64,000 nt of DNA. Source: Lachnospiraceae bacterium. Its GTDB lineage: Bacteria; Bacillota; Clostridia; Lachnospirales; Lachnospiraceae. The DNA is taken from NCBI GenBank assembly GCA_015057585.1, contig SVEF01000004.1, positions 62,001 to 126,000 on the forward strand, given 5' to 3'. Both the position numbers and the translations under genes were made by a program. Below the pieces are notes generated by a model. That model had not been told where the DNA came from and ran no database searches. It was given only the letters and a program-made list of their open reading frames with translations. Shown piece by piece: positions 50,808 to 61,200 of this stretch (position 1 is its first letter; each line of letters begins with the position of its first letter).

Positions 50808-52241
50808 TTAGTACGCCTTGCCCCAGTACACAAGCTTCTTTGCAGGCTTACCACAGCATACGCAGGTATCTGCAATGGTCTCCTGTGCAAACGGCATACA
50901 ACGGGAGGTTACGCCCGCCGTTTCCTTTAAGCTGTCTTCACAAGCACGGTCGCCGCACCACATCGCACGGATAAAACCAGGCTTGTTCGCTGCAATGTCT
51001 GCCATCTCTTCTGCATTGTGCGCATCAAAGGTGTGCTCGTCGCGGTGTACTCTTGCACGCTCTAACATTTCTTTCTGAATAGTTTCTAATAGCTTTGGAA
51101 TTTCTGTTTCCAGATCATCAATGGCAATCGCCATCTTTTCTCCGGTGTCACGTCTTGCTACCATCGCCTGACCTGCCTCGATGTCCTTTGGTCCGATTTC
51201 AATACGAACCGGCACACCGCGCATCTCATGCTCTGCAAACTTCCAGCCCGGGCTTCTGTCAGAATCGTCTACCTTCACACGGCAGCCGCCAAGCTTCTCA
51301 CGGATCTTGTCCGCTGTTTCCAGAACACCCTCAGCCTGCTGACGGATCGGAATGATCACTACCTGTGTCGGTGCAATTGCCGGAGGAAGTACCAGTCCGT
51401 TGTTGTCACCGTGTACCATGATAACCGCACCAATGAGACGTGTGGTCATACCCCAGGAAGTCTGGTGTACATACTGCAATTTATTTTCCTTATCCGTATA
51501 CTGGATATCAAATGCCTTTGCAAAGCCGTCACCAAAGTTGTGGCTCGTACCGGACTGCAGTGCCTTACCGTCATGCATCAGCGCTTCAATGGTGTAAGTA
51601 TCCTTAGCACCGGCAAATTTTTCTTTTTCTGTCTTCTGTCCGCGCACCATAGGAATCGCAAGGATATCCTCACAGAAATCCGCATACAGATTTAACATCT
51701 GGATGGTTCTCTCCTGTGCTTCCTCTGCGGTTGCGTGAGCGGTGTGTCCCTCCTGCCACAAAAATTCCATGGAGCGGAGGAACGGTCTCGTCGTCTTTTC
51801 CCAACGTACTACGGAGCACCACTGGTTGTATAACTTAGGCAAGTCTCTGTGGGACTCGATAATTCTTGAATAAAAATCACAGAACAGGGTCTCGGATGTC
51901 GGTCTGACACAGAGTTTTTCCTGTAACGGTTCATTACCGCCGTGTGTTACCCATGCCACTTCCGGTGCAAAACCTTCGACGTGGTCCTTTTCCTTATTTA
52001 AAAGGCTCTCCGGAATAAACATCGGCATATAAACATTTTCCACGCCGGTTGCCTTAAAACGTGCATCCAGTTCCTTCTGAATCAGCTCCCAGATGGCATA
52101 TCCGGTCGGGCGGATAATCATACAACCCTTAATACCGGAATACTCAACCAGTTCTGCCTTCTTTACAATATCTGTGTACCACTGCGCGAAATCGACCTCC
52201 ATGGAGGTAATCGCTTCTACCTGTTTCTTTTCTTTTGCCAT
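50808..52241 (-). CDS. proS: Prolyl-tRNA synthetase, archaeal/eukaryal type
   Basis: 477-residue class II synthetase of the short form without an editing insertion. Motif 1 region [34 protein letters not shown], motif 2 around [24 protein letters not shown] and motif 3 as [16 protein letters not shown] are visible. The C-terminal zinc-binding domain has [14 protein letters not shown] and a final [18 protein letters not shown]. This type is found in Clostridia as well as archaea. No T-box was found upstream. Confidence 0.96.
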   Translation of the reverse strand: MAKEKKQVEAITSMEVDFAQWYTDIVKKAELVEYSGIKGCMIIRPTGYAIWELIQKELDARFKATGVENVYMPMFIPESLLNKEKDHVEGFAPEVAWVTHGGNEPLQEKLCVRPTSETLFCDFYSRIIESHRDLPKLYNQWCSVVRWEKTTRPFLRSMEFLWQEGHTAHATAEEAQERTIQMLNLYADFCEDILAIPMVRGQKTEKEKFAGAKDTYTIEALMHDGKALQSGTSHNFGDGFAKAFDIQYTDKENKLQYVHQTSWGMTTRLIGAVIMVHGDNNGLVLPPAIAPTQVVIIPIRQQAEGVLETADKIREKLGGCRVKVDDSDRSPGWKFAEHEMRGVPVRIEIGPKDIEAGQAMVARRDTGEKMAIAIDDLETEIPKLLETIQKEMLERARVHRDEHTFDAHNAEEMADIAANKPGFIRAMWCGDRACEDSLKETAGVTSRCMPFAQETIADTCVCCGKPAKKLVYWGKAY

Positions 52242-52341
52242 AACTCATTTCCTCTCTTATTTTATCCCGGTTGCGTCTAAAACGCCTCCGGCTGTAATTT
52301 CACTGACTAAATTTTATGCTCCCACTGCCCTTTTGTCAAGA

Positions 52342-54546
52342 TTAGTCCTTCTCATAGAGATATTTTGCCGTTTCGGAAAGCACAATATCATCACTTCCTG
52401 CCTGCCGCACGGAAAAATAGTAGATTTCTTCGTCCAGCTCCGACTTCGGAATCTCAACTGCCGCAAGCAGCTGGCTGTTCAGATAGATTGTCTCTACTTC
52501 CTTGCCATTAATGACAATCCGGCTCCATTCGGTAAAATTCTTACCCGTAACGTAAAGCAGCGGATCCGACTCTGATACCTGCATATATTTGATATAGACA
52601 TTTGTTATTTCCTGTGGCTCAATCCCCATCACGAGGTCTGTCTTTTCATATGGATTAATCCCGCCATATGCTTCCATATCACCATACAGCATGTCATACA
52701 TCAAAAGCTGCATCTTTTCCAGATAATCCTCATCCTCCGCAGCTGTCTGATGAAACTGCATCATCACACCCTCGTGGATATCTAACAGATTACAAACATG
52801 TGCCCCCAGCTGATATGCCTGCAAATCCTTGTCCTCTGCCTCTAATTCAAAATTCGACCAGATGACATAATCCGTCTGGAACAAATCGCCGTTTTCCAGC
52901 AGTGCCTCCGACAATCCAAGGCTTGGTAAATGGTCTCCGTACAATACAAGTACCACGTCTTCCGGATATGCCGTCAGCGTTAACACCAGTTCCTTTAAGA
53001 ACAAATCCATCTCATACAACTGGTTCACATAGTACAAATACTGATAATAATACTCGGAAAGTTCCTCCGGAAGCCTTACATCTACCACCGGATTCTCAAG
53101 AAGCGGTTCCTCCGGATACGCCCCGTGTCCCTGCACGGAAATCGTATAAATATAATCCTGCCCCGGTGTCTTCCGTAACACCTTCACAATCTCCTTGGTC
53201 AAAACAGAATCTCGCATCCAGCCCAGCTCATTGAACTCGGTATCGCGCATATATTCCTGGGAAATAAAATAATCGAAGCCAAGCGTTGCAAACACTTCAT
53301 TTCTGCCGTAAAAAGTACCGTCATTGTTATGAATCGCACTCGTTTCGTAGCCTAATTTCTTTAATGCATACGGAATACTCTCGCAGGTACGATCCTTTAA
53401 CAGTGTCTTATACGGATATTCTCCCGGACCAAACATGTCTAAGTTCATTCCCGCAATACATTCAAACTCTGTATTTGCCGTTCCCGCACCAATGGATGGC
53501 ACCGAAACAAATCCGCTCGGATAATGCTCCTTTAAATAAGTAAAAAACGGAATCGGGTCTGTACTAAAGGATGCATTTTCAATATATTTCGGGTCAAAAA
53601 ACGACTCCAACTGCAAAAAGAGAATGTTCGGATACTCCTTGGACTCCGGTTCTCCTGTCGGCTCCGGTTCCTCCGTTGGTGCCGGCGTTTGCGTCAATTC
53701 CGGTTCCCCGGTAGGAAGCGGCGTTGCGGATTCCTCCGGCGGTTCCGTCGGAGCCGGTGTTGCTGTCGGTGCCTGTGTCGGCACCTCACCTTCCATATCC
53801 GGCACGGGACTTCCCGTAATGTTTTGCATATCCTCCTCTATTTCACCAAGAACCCCCTGAATCTCCTCCGGTGAATATCCGTCCGGGCGGTCAATTCCGG
53901 TATTCAAAAGACTGTTCATAAAGCACCACGGCAATCCGTTGTCATGAAATGCCTGCGCCAGGTTGCCGAAATTCCGGTCCAAAAGTCCGACCGACATGCC
54001 AAGTCCCGAAAGTCCCATCGTTCCGGCAATCACCAGTGCACAAAACGGAAGTGCCACAAAGTAATTGATTTTCCCCTCTACTTTTTTCGCTTTCTTAAAC
54101 AGAATAAAAAGTCCAAAGAATGCTGCCACCAAAGCCACAATGACAAGTACAATCATAAACGGCGACATATAGCGATTCATAATGGTCAGGGCACTTTTAA
54201 TCAACAGCAGGTCCACTGCTGTAAACGGCGTAGTACGGAACGAAAGTAAAATCATGTCCGTCACTCCGATTACTGCCCACAAAAACAGAACCACCATCAG
54301 TACAAAACTTCTTCTCTTAAACAAAAGACAAACGACTGCTGTCGCCGCAATAATCAGGACATTGTATAAAAAAACAAACGGACTGTTTAATAAATAAAGA
54401 AAAAGTCCGCTAACCGATGTACGGGAACAAAGTTCCACAAACAAACAGCAGACAAGCGCCGGCAGACAGCATGCCTTCAAAAATGTCAAGGTGCATCCCT
54501 TCAACTGATACAACCAGTCTTTCCCTTTTTCCAACCAATTTTTCAT
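52342..54546 (-). CDS. LTA-synthase-family sulfatase with TP-rich insertion
   Basis: 734-residue membrane protein. Five or so transmembrane helices (15-190) precede a Thr/Pro/Glu-rich linker of about 75 residues (245-330) and a sulfatase-fold domain (about 330-620). The metal/catalytic set of lipoteichoic acid synthases is recognisable: LFLQLESFFDP, the nucleophilic Thr in GAGTANTEFE (Thr356 or 359) and LYGDHLPS. A C-terminal beta domain (about 640-734) with LLYVTGKNFTEWSRIVING resembles IPT/TIG folds. It likely transfers glycerol-phosphate groups or similar to a lipid anchor at the cell surface. The start at 54546 has AGGAG 10 nt upstream. Confidence 0.85.
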   Translation of the reverse strand: MKNWLEKGKDWLYQLKGCTLTFLKACCLPALVCCLFVELCSRTSVSGLFLYLLNSPFVFLYNVLIIAATAVVCLLFKRRSFVLMVVLFLWAVIGVTDMILLSFRTTPFTAVDLLLIKSALTIMNRYMSPFMIVLVIVALVAAFFGLFILFKKAKKVEGKINYFVALPFCALVIAGTMGLSGLGMSVGLLDRNFGNLAQAFHDNGLPWCFMNSLLNTGIDRPDGYSPEEIQGVLGEIEEDMQNITGSPVPDMEGEVPTQAPTATPAPTEPPEESATPLPTGEPELTQTPAPTEEPEPTGEPESKEYPNILFLQLESFFDPKYIENASFSTDPIPFFTYLKEHYPSGFVSVPSIGAGTANTEFECIAGMNLDMFGPGEYPYKTLLKDRTCESIPYALKKLGYETSAIHNNDGTFYGRNEVFATLGFDYFISQEYMRDTEFNELGWMRDSVLTKEIVKVLRKTPGQDYIYTISVQGHGAYPEEPLLENPVVDVRLPEELSEYYYQYLYYVNQLYEMDLFLKELVLTLTAYPEDVVLVLYGDHLPSLGLSEALLENGDLFQTDYVIWSNFELEAEDKDLQAYQLGAHVCNLLDIHEGVMMQFHQTAAEDEDYLEKMQLLMYDMLYGDMEAYGGINPYEKTDLVMGIEPQEITNVYIKYMQVSESDPLLYVTGKNFTEWSRIVINGKEVETIYLNSQLLAAVEIPKSELDEEIYYFSVRQAGSDDIVLSETAKYLYEKD

Positions 54547-54656
54547 TTCTTTTATTCTCCTGTTAATATCTCCCTTTTCTTCGGTGCTTTCTTCACCAGA
54601 CACCAACGGAATTAGTTATACCACATTTAAAAAGTCTTGAAAAGAGAAAGTTTTTC

Positions 54657-54719
54657 TTGACAAGAGGTTTGTCTGTAGTATATAATCACTTCAACAGTTA
54701 AACAATCGTTTAATCGTTG
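54657..54719 (+). promoter_or_regulatory. Heavy-metal operon promoter and ArsR-type operator
   Basis: TTGACA (54657-54662), 18-nt spacer, TATAAT (54681-54686). Just downstream, the dyad CAAC-A-GTTAAAC-AATC-GTTTAA-TC-GTTG (54692-54719) has the perfect core TTAAAC-AATC-GTTTAA. Its position over the transcription start fits repression by the ArsR-family protein encoded at the operon end. Confidence 0.82.
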
Positions 54720-54751
54720 TCCAAAAAGCAAATAAAGGAGACTATTTTACC

Positions 54752-54973
54752 ATGAAAAAGACTTATCTCATTGAAGACTTATGCTGTGCACACTGTGCAT
54801 CTAAAATTGAAACAAAGGTACGTGATTTAGATGGCGTTCTTTCTGCAAACTTAAACTTTATCGCCCAGAAACTGGTTGTGGAAATCGAAGACCGCATTGC
54901 AGATTCTATCACGGCCCAGATTGTAAAAATCACGGCAGCTATAGAGCCTGACGCTACGGTAGAAGAACAGTAA
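54752..54973 (+). CDS. Heavy-metal-binding HMA domain protein
   Basis: 73-residue ferredoxin-like HMA domain. The metal loop is LCCAHCASKI with CxxC (an extra Cys precedes it), and the rest follows the family pattern (KVRDLDGVLSANLNFIAQKLVVE). It should carry a soft metal to the ATPase encoded next, which has no HMA domain of its own. The acidic tail (AIEPDATVEEQ) is usual for Cd/Zn-type domains. AAAGGAG lies 9-10 nt before the ATG. Confidence 0.9.
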   Translation: MKKTYLIEDLCCAHCASKIETKVRDLDGVLSANLNFIAQKLVVEIEDRIADSITAQIVKITAAIEPDATVEEQ

Positions 54974-54984
54974 GGAGATTTTTC

Positions 54985-56862
54985 ATGACCAAAAAACAAA
55001 AACTGCTGCTTAAAAAAATCGGCATCGCAGGTGCAGTGTTTTTCATTGCCGTTCTTTTTACGGCATGTACACCCGCATTTTTAATCAAACCGTATCTTTC
55101 GCTTTTCCTCTTCCTGACCGCTTATTTCATCATCGGCGGAAAGGTTTTGAAAAAAGCGGCACACAATATCCGCCATGGTCAGATTTTTGATGAAAACTTT
55201 TTGATGGCCATTGCCACCATCGGCGCTTTTTTTGTGGGAGAATACCCGGAAGGCGTTGCTGTTATGCTGTTTTATCAGATTGGAGAACTTTTCGAATCTT
55301 ACGCCGTAGGAAAATCCAGAAAATCCATTGCTACACTCATGCAGATTCGTCCGGATTTTGCAAATCTTCTGACAGACGGCACCATCACCGAGGTCGAACC
55401 GCAGACCGTTCACATCGGAGACCTGATTTTAGTAAAACCGGGAGAAAAAATCCCGCTTGACGGTATCATTACTGAAGGAGCCTCCTCTCTTGATACAGCA
55501 GCACTGACGGGAGAAGCGCTCCCACAGGAGGTCACTGCAGGCGACCGTGCCATCAGCGGTTGTATCAATCTGAGCGGTACTTTAACCATTCGTGTCACAA
55601 AAGAGTTCGGGGACTCTACCGTAGCAAAGATCCTCGATATGGTAGAAAATGCTTCTTCCAAGAAGGCAAAAGCAGAGAACTTTATCTCAAAATTTGCAAA
55701 ATATTATACTCCGGTGGTTGTCTGTCTGGCACTGTTTCTTGCCTTTTTGCCGCCACTTTTCCTTTCGGAACCGTTTGGCGGTTGGATTTATCGCGCCTTG
55801 AACTTCCTCGTAGTTTCCTGCCCTTGTGCTTTGGTCATCTCCATTCCGCTCGGCTTTTTCGGCGGCATCGGCGGTGCAGCCAAAAAAGGTATTTTAATGA
55901 AGGGTAGCAACTATCTGGAGGCTCTTGCCCATGCCGACACTTTTGTTTTTGACAAAACCGGTACCCTCACAAAAGGAAATTTCAAAGTAACCGGTATTTT
56001 TTCCGAATCCTACAGCAAAGAAGAACTGCTCTCCTTCGCCGCCCTGGCAGAAAGCCATTCTTCCCATCCGATTGCACTCTCTATCCGCGAGGCCTATGCC
56101 GTATTAGAGAGCGGAACACCAAAATCTGCTTCTGATTCACTTTCCGAGGTGACCGAACTTGCCGGATTCGGCGTCCGTGCTGACGTAAACGGTCATGAAG
56201 TTATGGTTGGAAGAAAAAAACTGCTTGTAGAACAAAACCTTGCTGTTCCGGACCTCCCGGAACACGGCACCTGTGTTTTCATTGCCATAGACCGTCAGTT
56301 TGCCGGGATTATCTCCATTGAAGACGAAATCAAACCGGATACCGCTGATGCCATGAAAAACTTAAAAGGACTCGGCATCCGGAAGCTGGTTATGCTGACC
56401 GGCGACAAGAAAGAAACCGGAGAAACTCTTGCCAAGCAACTGGGGCTTGACGCAGCGCATACCGAATTACTTCCTGCAGACAAAGTCACCCATTTGGAAG
56501 CCCTTTTAGAAACTCAGGCGACCGGACATACGCTGGCTTATGTTGGTGACGGTATCAATGACGCCCCGGTTTTAGCACGTGCCGACATTGGCATTGCCAT
56601 GGGCGGACTCGGTTCCGATGCGGCCATCGAAGCTGCGGACATTGTCATTATGACAGACGAGCCGTCCAAACTTGCGGAGGCTATACGGCTTTCCAGATAT
56701 ACATTAACCATTGTCCACCAGAACGTTGTTTTTGCTATTGGCGTCAAAGTTTTGGTTCTGATTTTAAGCGCTCTTGGCATGACCGGCATGTGGTTAGCCG
56801 TTTTTGCAGACGTCGGTGTCTGTGTATTAGCCATTTTAAACTCGATGCGGGCGTTAAAATAA
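54985..56862 (+). CDS. cadA: P1B-type heavy-metal ATPase (Zn/Cd/Pb type)
   Basis: 625-residue transporter. Eight membrane helices can be placed, with the metal-binding SCPCALV motif in helix 6. The actuator domain has TGEALPQ, the P-domain DKTGTLTKG, the N-domain SHPIA and the hinge GDGINDAPVLARADIGIAMG. The CPC motif with a nearby Lys/Asp in the last helix (FADVGVCVLAI) is the P1B-2 group for zinc, cadmium and lead. The N-terminal HMA domain is missing and supplied by the neighbouring gene. AAGGAG lies 8 nt before the ATG. Exact metal unproven. Confidence 0.92.
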   Translation: MTKKQKLLLKKIGIAGAVFFIAVLFTACTPAFLIKPYLSLFLFLTAYFIIGGKVLKKAAHNIRHGQIFDENFLMAIATIGAFFVGEYPEGVAVMLFYQIGELFESYAVGKSRKSIATLMQIRPDFANLLTDGTITEVEPQTVHIGDLILVKPGEKIPLDGIITEGASSLDTAALTGEALPQEVTAGDRAISGCINLSGTLTIRVTKEFGDSTVAKILDMVENASSKKAKAENFISKFAKYYTPVVVCLALFLAFLPPLFLSEPFGGWIYRALNFLVVSCPCALVISIPLGFFGGIGGAAKKGILMKGSNYLEALAHADTFVFDKTGTLTKGNFKVTGIFSESYSKEELLSFAALAESHSSHPIALSIREAYAVLESGTPKSASDSLSEVTELAGFGVRADVNGHEVMVGRKKLLVEQNLAVPDLPEHGTCVFIAIDRQFAGIISIEDEIKPDTADAMKNLKGLGIRKLVMLTGDKKETGETLAKQLGLDAAHTELLPADKVTHLEALLETQATGHTLAYVGDGINDAPVLARADIGIAMGGLGSDAAIEAADIVIMTDEPSKLAEAIRLSRYTLTIVHQNVVFAIGVKVLVLILSALGMTGMWLAVFADVGVCVLAILNSMRALK

Positions 56863-56910
56863 CCCCGCGTCGTTCCATTCCTATTGACAAATACTCAAAG
56901 GAGGTCTCTT

Positions 56911-57267
56911 ATGAAAAATGAATCCCTGCACAATCACCACGGCAACCTGCACGAACTTATGGAAAACATTCCGGCAGAGCAACAGTTTTTCCTGGCTGCC
57001 GATGTTTTTAGCCTGCTCTGCGATAGCACCAGACTGCGTATTTTATGGTTGCTCTGCCACACCGAGGAATGTGTCAGTGACATTGCTGCCGCAGTAAACA
57101 TGAGTTCCCCTGCTGTATCACACCATCTGCGGACATTAAAACAGTCCGGACTCATCACTTCGCGCCGCGCAGGAAAAGAAGTGCTCTATACCCTGGCAGG
57201 CACCAAGGAAGCCGGACTGGTCCACAATATGATTGATGATATATTTGAAATCAATTGCCCGAGATAA
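56911..57267 (+). CDS. ArsR/SmtB-family metal-responsive repressor
   Basis: 118-residue winged-helix regulator. The DNA-binding part is CVSDIAAAVNMSSPAVSHHLRTLKQSGLI (ends CVSDIA and LKQSGLI). A His-rich N-terminus (HNHHGNLHE) and the Cys/Asp pair in helix 3 (ECVSDI), plus His and Asp in the last helix (VHNMIDD), could form metal sites as in CadC or CzrA. The start at 56911 has AAAGGAGG 7 nt upstream. It follows the ATPase by 48 nt and should repress the operon at 54692. Its last 17 nt overlap the end of the convergent foldase gene. Confidence 0.92.
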   Translation: MKNESLHNHHGNLHELMENIPAEQQFFLAADVFSLLCDSTRLRILWLLCHTEECVSDIAAAVNMSSPAVSHHLRTLKQSGLITSRRAGKEVLYTLAGTKEAGLVHNMIDDIFEINCPR

Positions 57268-58285
57268 GGTTGACTTTTTTCCACTCAGCGGCATTCAATT
57301 CCACACCGATTACCGTCTTCCAGTCTTCATAAAGGAGCTGGAATTCTTCCGCCTGACGCTTTGCTATCATCTCTTCTTTTACGGCAAGCGTGGCGTCAAT
57401 GTCATAATCATAAACACAATATACAATGTACATATAGTCAGAAGTCTCAATTACCTCAGATATTTCCCCGGTGGAGAGTGCAAACAAGGCGTCTTCCAGT
57501 TCTTCCGGAAAATCCCCGGCTCCACCGGACAGTTGCAGGCTGCCGGCTTCGTCAGTCACAGAAGCTGCCCATGTGTAAAAATCCGTCTTGGTCATCGCCT
57601 CTTCCCTGAGTTTTTGCATCCGTTCCCGCAGTTTTTCCAGTTCTTCCCCTTTGTAAGCCACCTTATCTCCCGAAGAGTCTACCTTGTGATTTCGTATCGC
57701 AACAGTATAAAAACTGCGCTGCCTTGCCTCTTCATCCGGAACTAAAGTGTCTACATTCAGCGTCGACTCTTCAAATGTTTTTCTTGCCAGCAGATTATCG
57801 GAATAAATTCTGCGTACAATATCTTCGTTCACTCCTTCACTTAACAAAGGAGAACCCTCCAGTTTTTTCATGTATGCTTCCACCTGGACATCTACCTGTT
57901 CCTGTTCCTCCGTGCTTAGTACGGTTCCCATTTCGTTTGCCTTCTGACAAACCACCTTGATGTAAATGATTTGTTCCAATACCTGTTCTTTCAGCATCGA
58001 AGCAATCGTATTACCCTGTCCGTCCACTACATACTCCCAGATTCCGCTTCCGTAATACTGCTCATAGTCCTTTTGCGCCGCATCCAGATATACAAGTGCT
58101 TCCCGGTAATCCACCTGCGTATCGCCAATCCGAAGAAAACATCCGGACAGCCAGTTGGTCTCCTTTTGCTTTGTCTGTTCCTGTTCCCTCAGAATGAAAA
58201 AGAACGCCGCAAATGCAAAAATCAACAGGAATACAAAGATTCTTGCAAAAAAGATCCGGATTCTCTTTTTTTCTCTTCTTGCCAT
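57251..58285 (-). CDS. Membrane-anchored parvulin-like foldase (SurA_N/PpiC type)
   Basis: 344-residue protein with one N-terminal transmembrane helix (about 12-33) and an extracellular remainder. Residues 50-200 form a helical SurA-like chaperone part (YLDAAQKDYEQYY, LEQIIYIKVVCQKANEMG). Residues 205-320 resemble a degenerate parvulin peptidyl-prolyl isomerase (FYTWAASVTDEAGSLQLSGGAGDF, EDALFALSTGEISEVIETSDYMYIVYCV; short segments quoted). It would help proteins fold outside the membrane. It starts 1 nt after the mfd stop, so the two are coupled. Confidence 0.8.
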   Translation of the reverse strand: MARREKKRIRIFFARIFVFLLIFAFAAFFFILREQEQTKQKETNWLSGCFLRIGDTQVDYREALVYLDAAQKDYEQYYGSGIWEYVVDGQGNTIASMLKEQVLEQIIYIKVVCQKANEMGTVLSTEEQEQVDVQVEAYMKKLEGSPLLSEGVNEDIVRRIYSDNLLARKTFEESTLNVDTLVPDEEARQRSFYTVAIRNHKVDSSGDKVAYKGEELEKLRERMQKLREEAMTKTDFYTWAASVTDEAGSLQLSGGAGDFPEELEDALFALSTGEISEVIETSDYMYIVYCVYDYDIDATLAVKEEMIAKRQAEEFQLLYEDWKTVIGVELNAAEWKKVNLISGN

Positions 58286-58286
58286 A

Positions 58287-61200
58287 CTACTCTTTCTCCT
58301 TCAATTCCGAAAATTCTGTCAGAAAGTCTTTAATCAACTGGAAGAGTTGATTTGCCTCTGCAGACAGCGTCATCGGTTTTTTCTTTTTGGGAAGACGGTA
58401 CACAAAATATGGCACCGCTTCCATCACAAATTTCAAATAAGTCTTTCTTTCTTCCAAAAAGCCCTGTAACAATTCTGTTTTAATCTTTGCGCGAGGATAC
58501 AAAAGGAGCTTCAGTTCCTCGCCCTGTTGCGTCAGTGCACTGATATAAGCATCGTGGCACATTGCCTTAATCGAAGCAATCTGCAGTAAATTGACGGTTG
58601 CATTCGGCAAATCTCCGAAACGGTCAACCAACTCATCCGTCAGATCCATCTTCTCTTCTTCGGATGTAATTTCTGCCACACGCTTATACATATCCAGTTT
58701 CTGCACTTCATTGCGAATATACGTTGCCGGGATGTAGGCATCCACATCAAGGTCAATCACCGTCTCAAAGGAGTCCTCTTCCCTGACTTCACCCTTCAGA
58801 TTCTTCACCGCCTCATTCAGCATCTTGCAGTACAAATCATAACCGACCGCCTCCATGTGTCCGCTCTGCTCTGCACCGAGCAGATTTCCTGCCCCGCGGA
58901 TTTCCAGATCACGCATGGCAATTTTAAATCCGGAACCGAGTTCCGTAAACTGGCGGATGGCCTGCAGACGTTTCTCTGCCACTTCTTTCAACATCTTATC
59001 TCTTTTGTACATCAAAAAGGCATAGGAAGTCCTGCTCGAACGTCCCACGCGTCCACGTAACTGATACAGCTGTGACAGTCCCATCCGGTCTGCATCATCA
59101 ATAATCATCGTGTTGGCATTGGAAATATCAAGCCCGGTCTCGATAATCGTTGTGGAAATCAGCACATCAATTTCCCCGTTGATAAACTCATACATGATTT
59201 TTTCCAGCTGGCGTTCGCTCATCTGCCCATGCGCGTATGACACATTAGCCTCCGGCACCAGTCTTGCCACATGACTTGCCGTTTCTTCGATTCCGTGCAC
59301 ACGATTGAACACATAATATACCTGTCCTCCGCGCAACAGTTCCCTGTGGATCGCCTCTTTGATAATCTCGTCATTGTGCTCCATTACAAAGGTCTGAATC
59401 GGCAGACGGTCTACCGGTGGCTCCTCAAGCACCGACATATCACGGATTCCCGCAAGACTCATATGCAGGGTTCTCGGAATCGGCGTCGCCGTCAATGTCA
59501 GCACATCGATATTTTCCTTCATCTGCTTAATCTTTTCCTTGTGGGCTACACCAAAGCGTTGCTCTTCATCAACAATCAAAAGACCCAGATTCTTAAATGT
59601 AACATCCTTTGACAGCACCCGGTGTGTGCCGATGACAATATCTACCTTTCCCTTAGAAAGACCGTCCAGCACCTGCTTTTGCTGTGCCGGGGTACGGAAT
59701 CTAGACAACATTCCCACGGTCACCGGATAGTTAATCATACGGCTTACAAAGGTATTGTAGTGCTGTTGTGCCAAAATCGTAGTCGGAACCAGCACCACTA
59801 CCTGCTTCCCGTTTTCCACCGCCTTAAAGGCAGCACGAATCGCAATCTCGGTCTTTCCGTAACCGACATCGCCGCAAATCAGACGGTCCATGATTTTTCT
59901 GCTTTCCATGTCCCGTTTGGTATCTTCAATTGCCCGCAACTGATCATCCGTTTCCTCATACGGGAATAATTCTTCAAATTCTTTTTGCCAAACGGAATCC
60001 GCATCAAATGCAAATCCGTTTTGTTCCTGCCGGTGGGCATACAGCCGCACCAGTTCCCCTGCCATTTCTTTTACTGCATGGCGCACCCTGGTCTTGGTAT
60101 TCTTCCATTCCACCGAATTCATGCGGTTTAATTTCGGCTTCTTTGCCGCGTCAGCAGACGCATATTTCTGAATCACATCCAATCCGGTGGCCGGAATATA
60201 CAACACGCCTCCGTCTCCGTACTCAATCTTGATGTAATCCTTGGCGATTTTATCCACTTCTATTTTCTCAATTCCCCGATAAATACCGAGTCCCTGATTC
60301 TCATGCACTACATAATCGCCATAAGAGAGTTCCGTAAAACTATTAATTTTCTGTCCGTCATAGTTTTGCGTTTTCTTCTTCCGTTTCTTTTCTGCCCCGA
60401 AAATATCACTTTCGGAAATCATAACAAACTTAATGGCCGGATATTCAAAACCTCGGCGCAGATTTCCCTGCGTTACCATGATTTCACCATGCCCTACCAC
60501 ACGCTCTTTTTCTTCCGAAAAAAACGCCGGGAGTTCATACCCTCTCAAATCTTCCGCCAGTCTTGCAGCTCTGGTCCCCGAGGAGGTTACGACCACCGTA
60601 CGGTATCCTTTTTTCTTCCATGCTCCCAAATCCTTGACCAGAAGTTCAAAATTAGAATTATACGGGCTGACCATCTTGGCAGGAATATCGTATTTTACCT
60701 TTGCCTCCAACAGGTCAAAATGATAATCGAGCGTAGACAGCATCAGGGTATGCTTTTTTGCAAGCATACCGAGCAATACAGAATACGGATAAATTACCTC
60801 TGCCTGCGATGGAAGAATATACCCCTTCTCTAAACGTCCGGTCATGCTCTCCCGAAATTCCGTTGCCGTTGTTTCTGCTTTTTCCTTCACCCGGCTCGGT
60901 TCATCCAGCACAATCAGCGCATCATCCCCAAAATAGTCGAAGAAGGACACCGTTTCTTCAAAAAAAGATCCCACGTAGGAATCCAGTGCCGCACGTCCCT
61001 GACAGTAAGAAAGGTTGTCTAAAAACTCTTCCGTTGTTCTCCTGACCCTGGCTGCCTCTTCGTTCTGCATTTCCTTGCGGAATGCGGTTTCGGCAAGTTT
61101 TGCTTCTGCGAGCAGTTTTTCCTTGCCCCGTGCAAGTTCCTGCTCCGTCAAAATATATTCTGTCGCCGGAAACACTGTAATCTCGTCAATATTTTCCACC

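Noticed and set aside
52242-52341. T-box leader before prolyl-tRNA synthetase
   Set aside because: The gap is about 100 nt and carries no T-box core or terminator stem.
53624-53860. Gly/Val/Ser-rich open frame opposite the LtaS-like linker
   Set aside because: It is the complement of Thr/Pro codon repeats (ACC/GGT and CCG/CGG), as are similar frames at 44520-44783 and 63593-63826.
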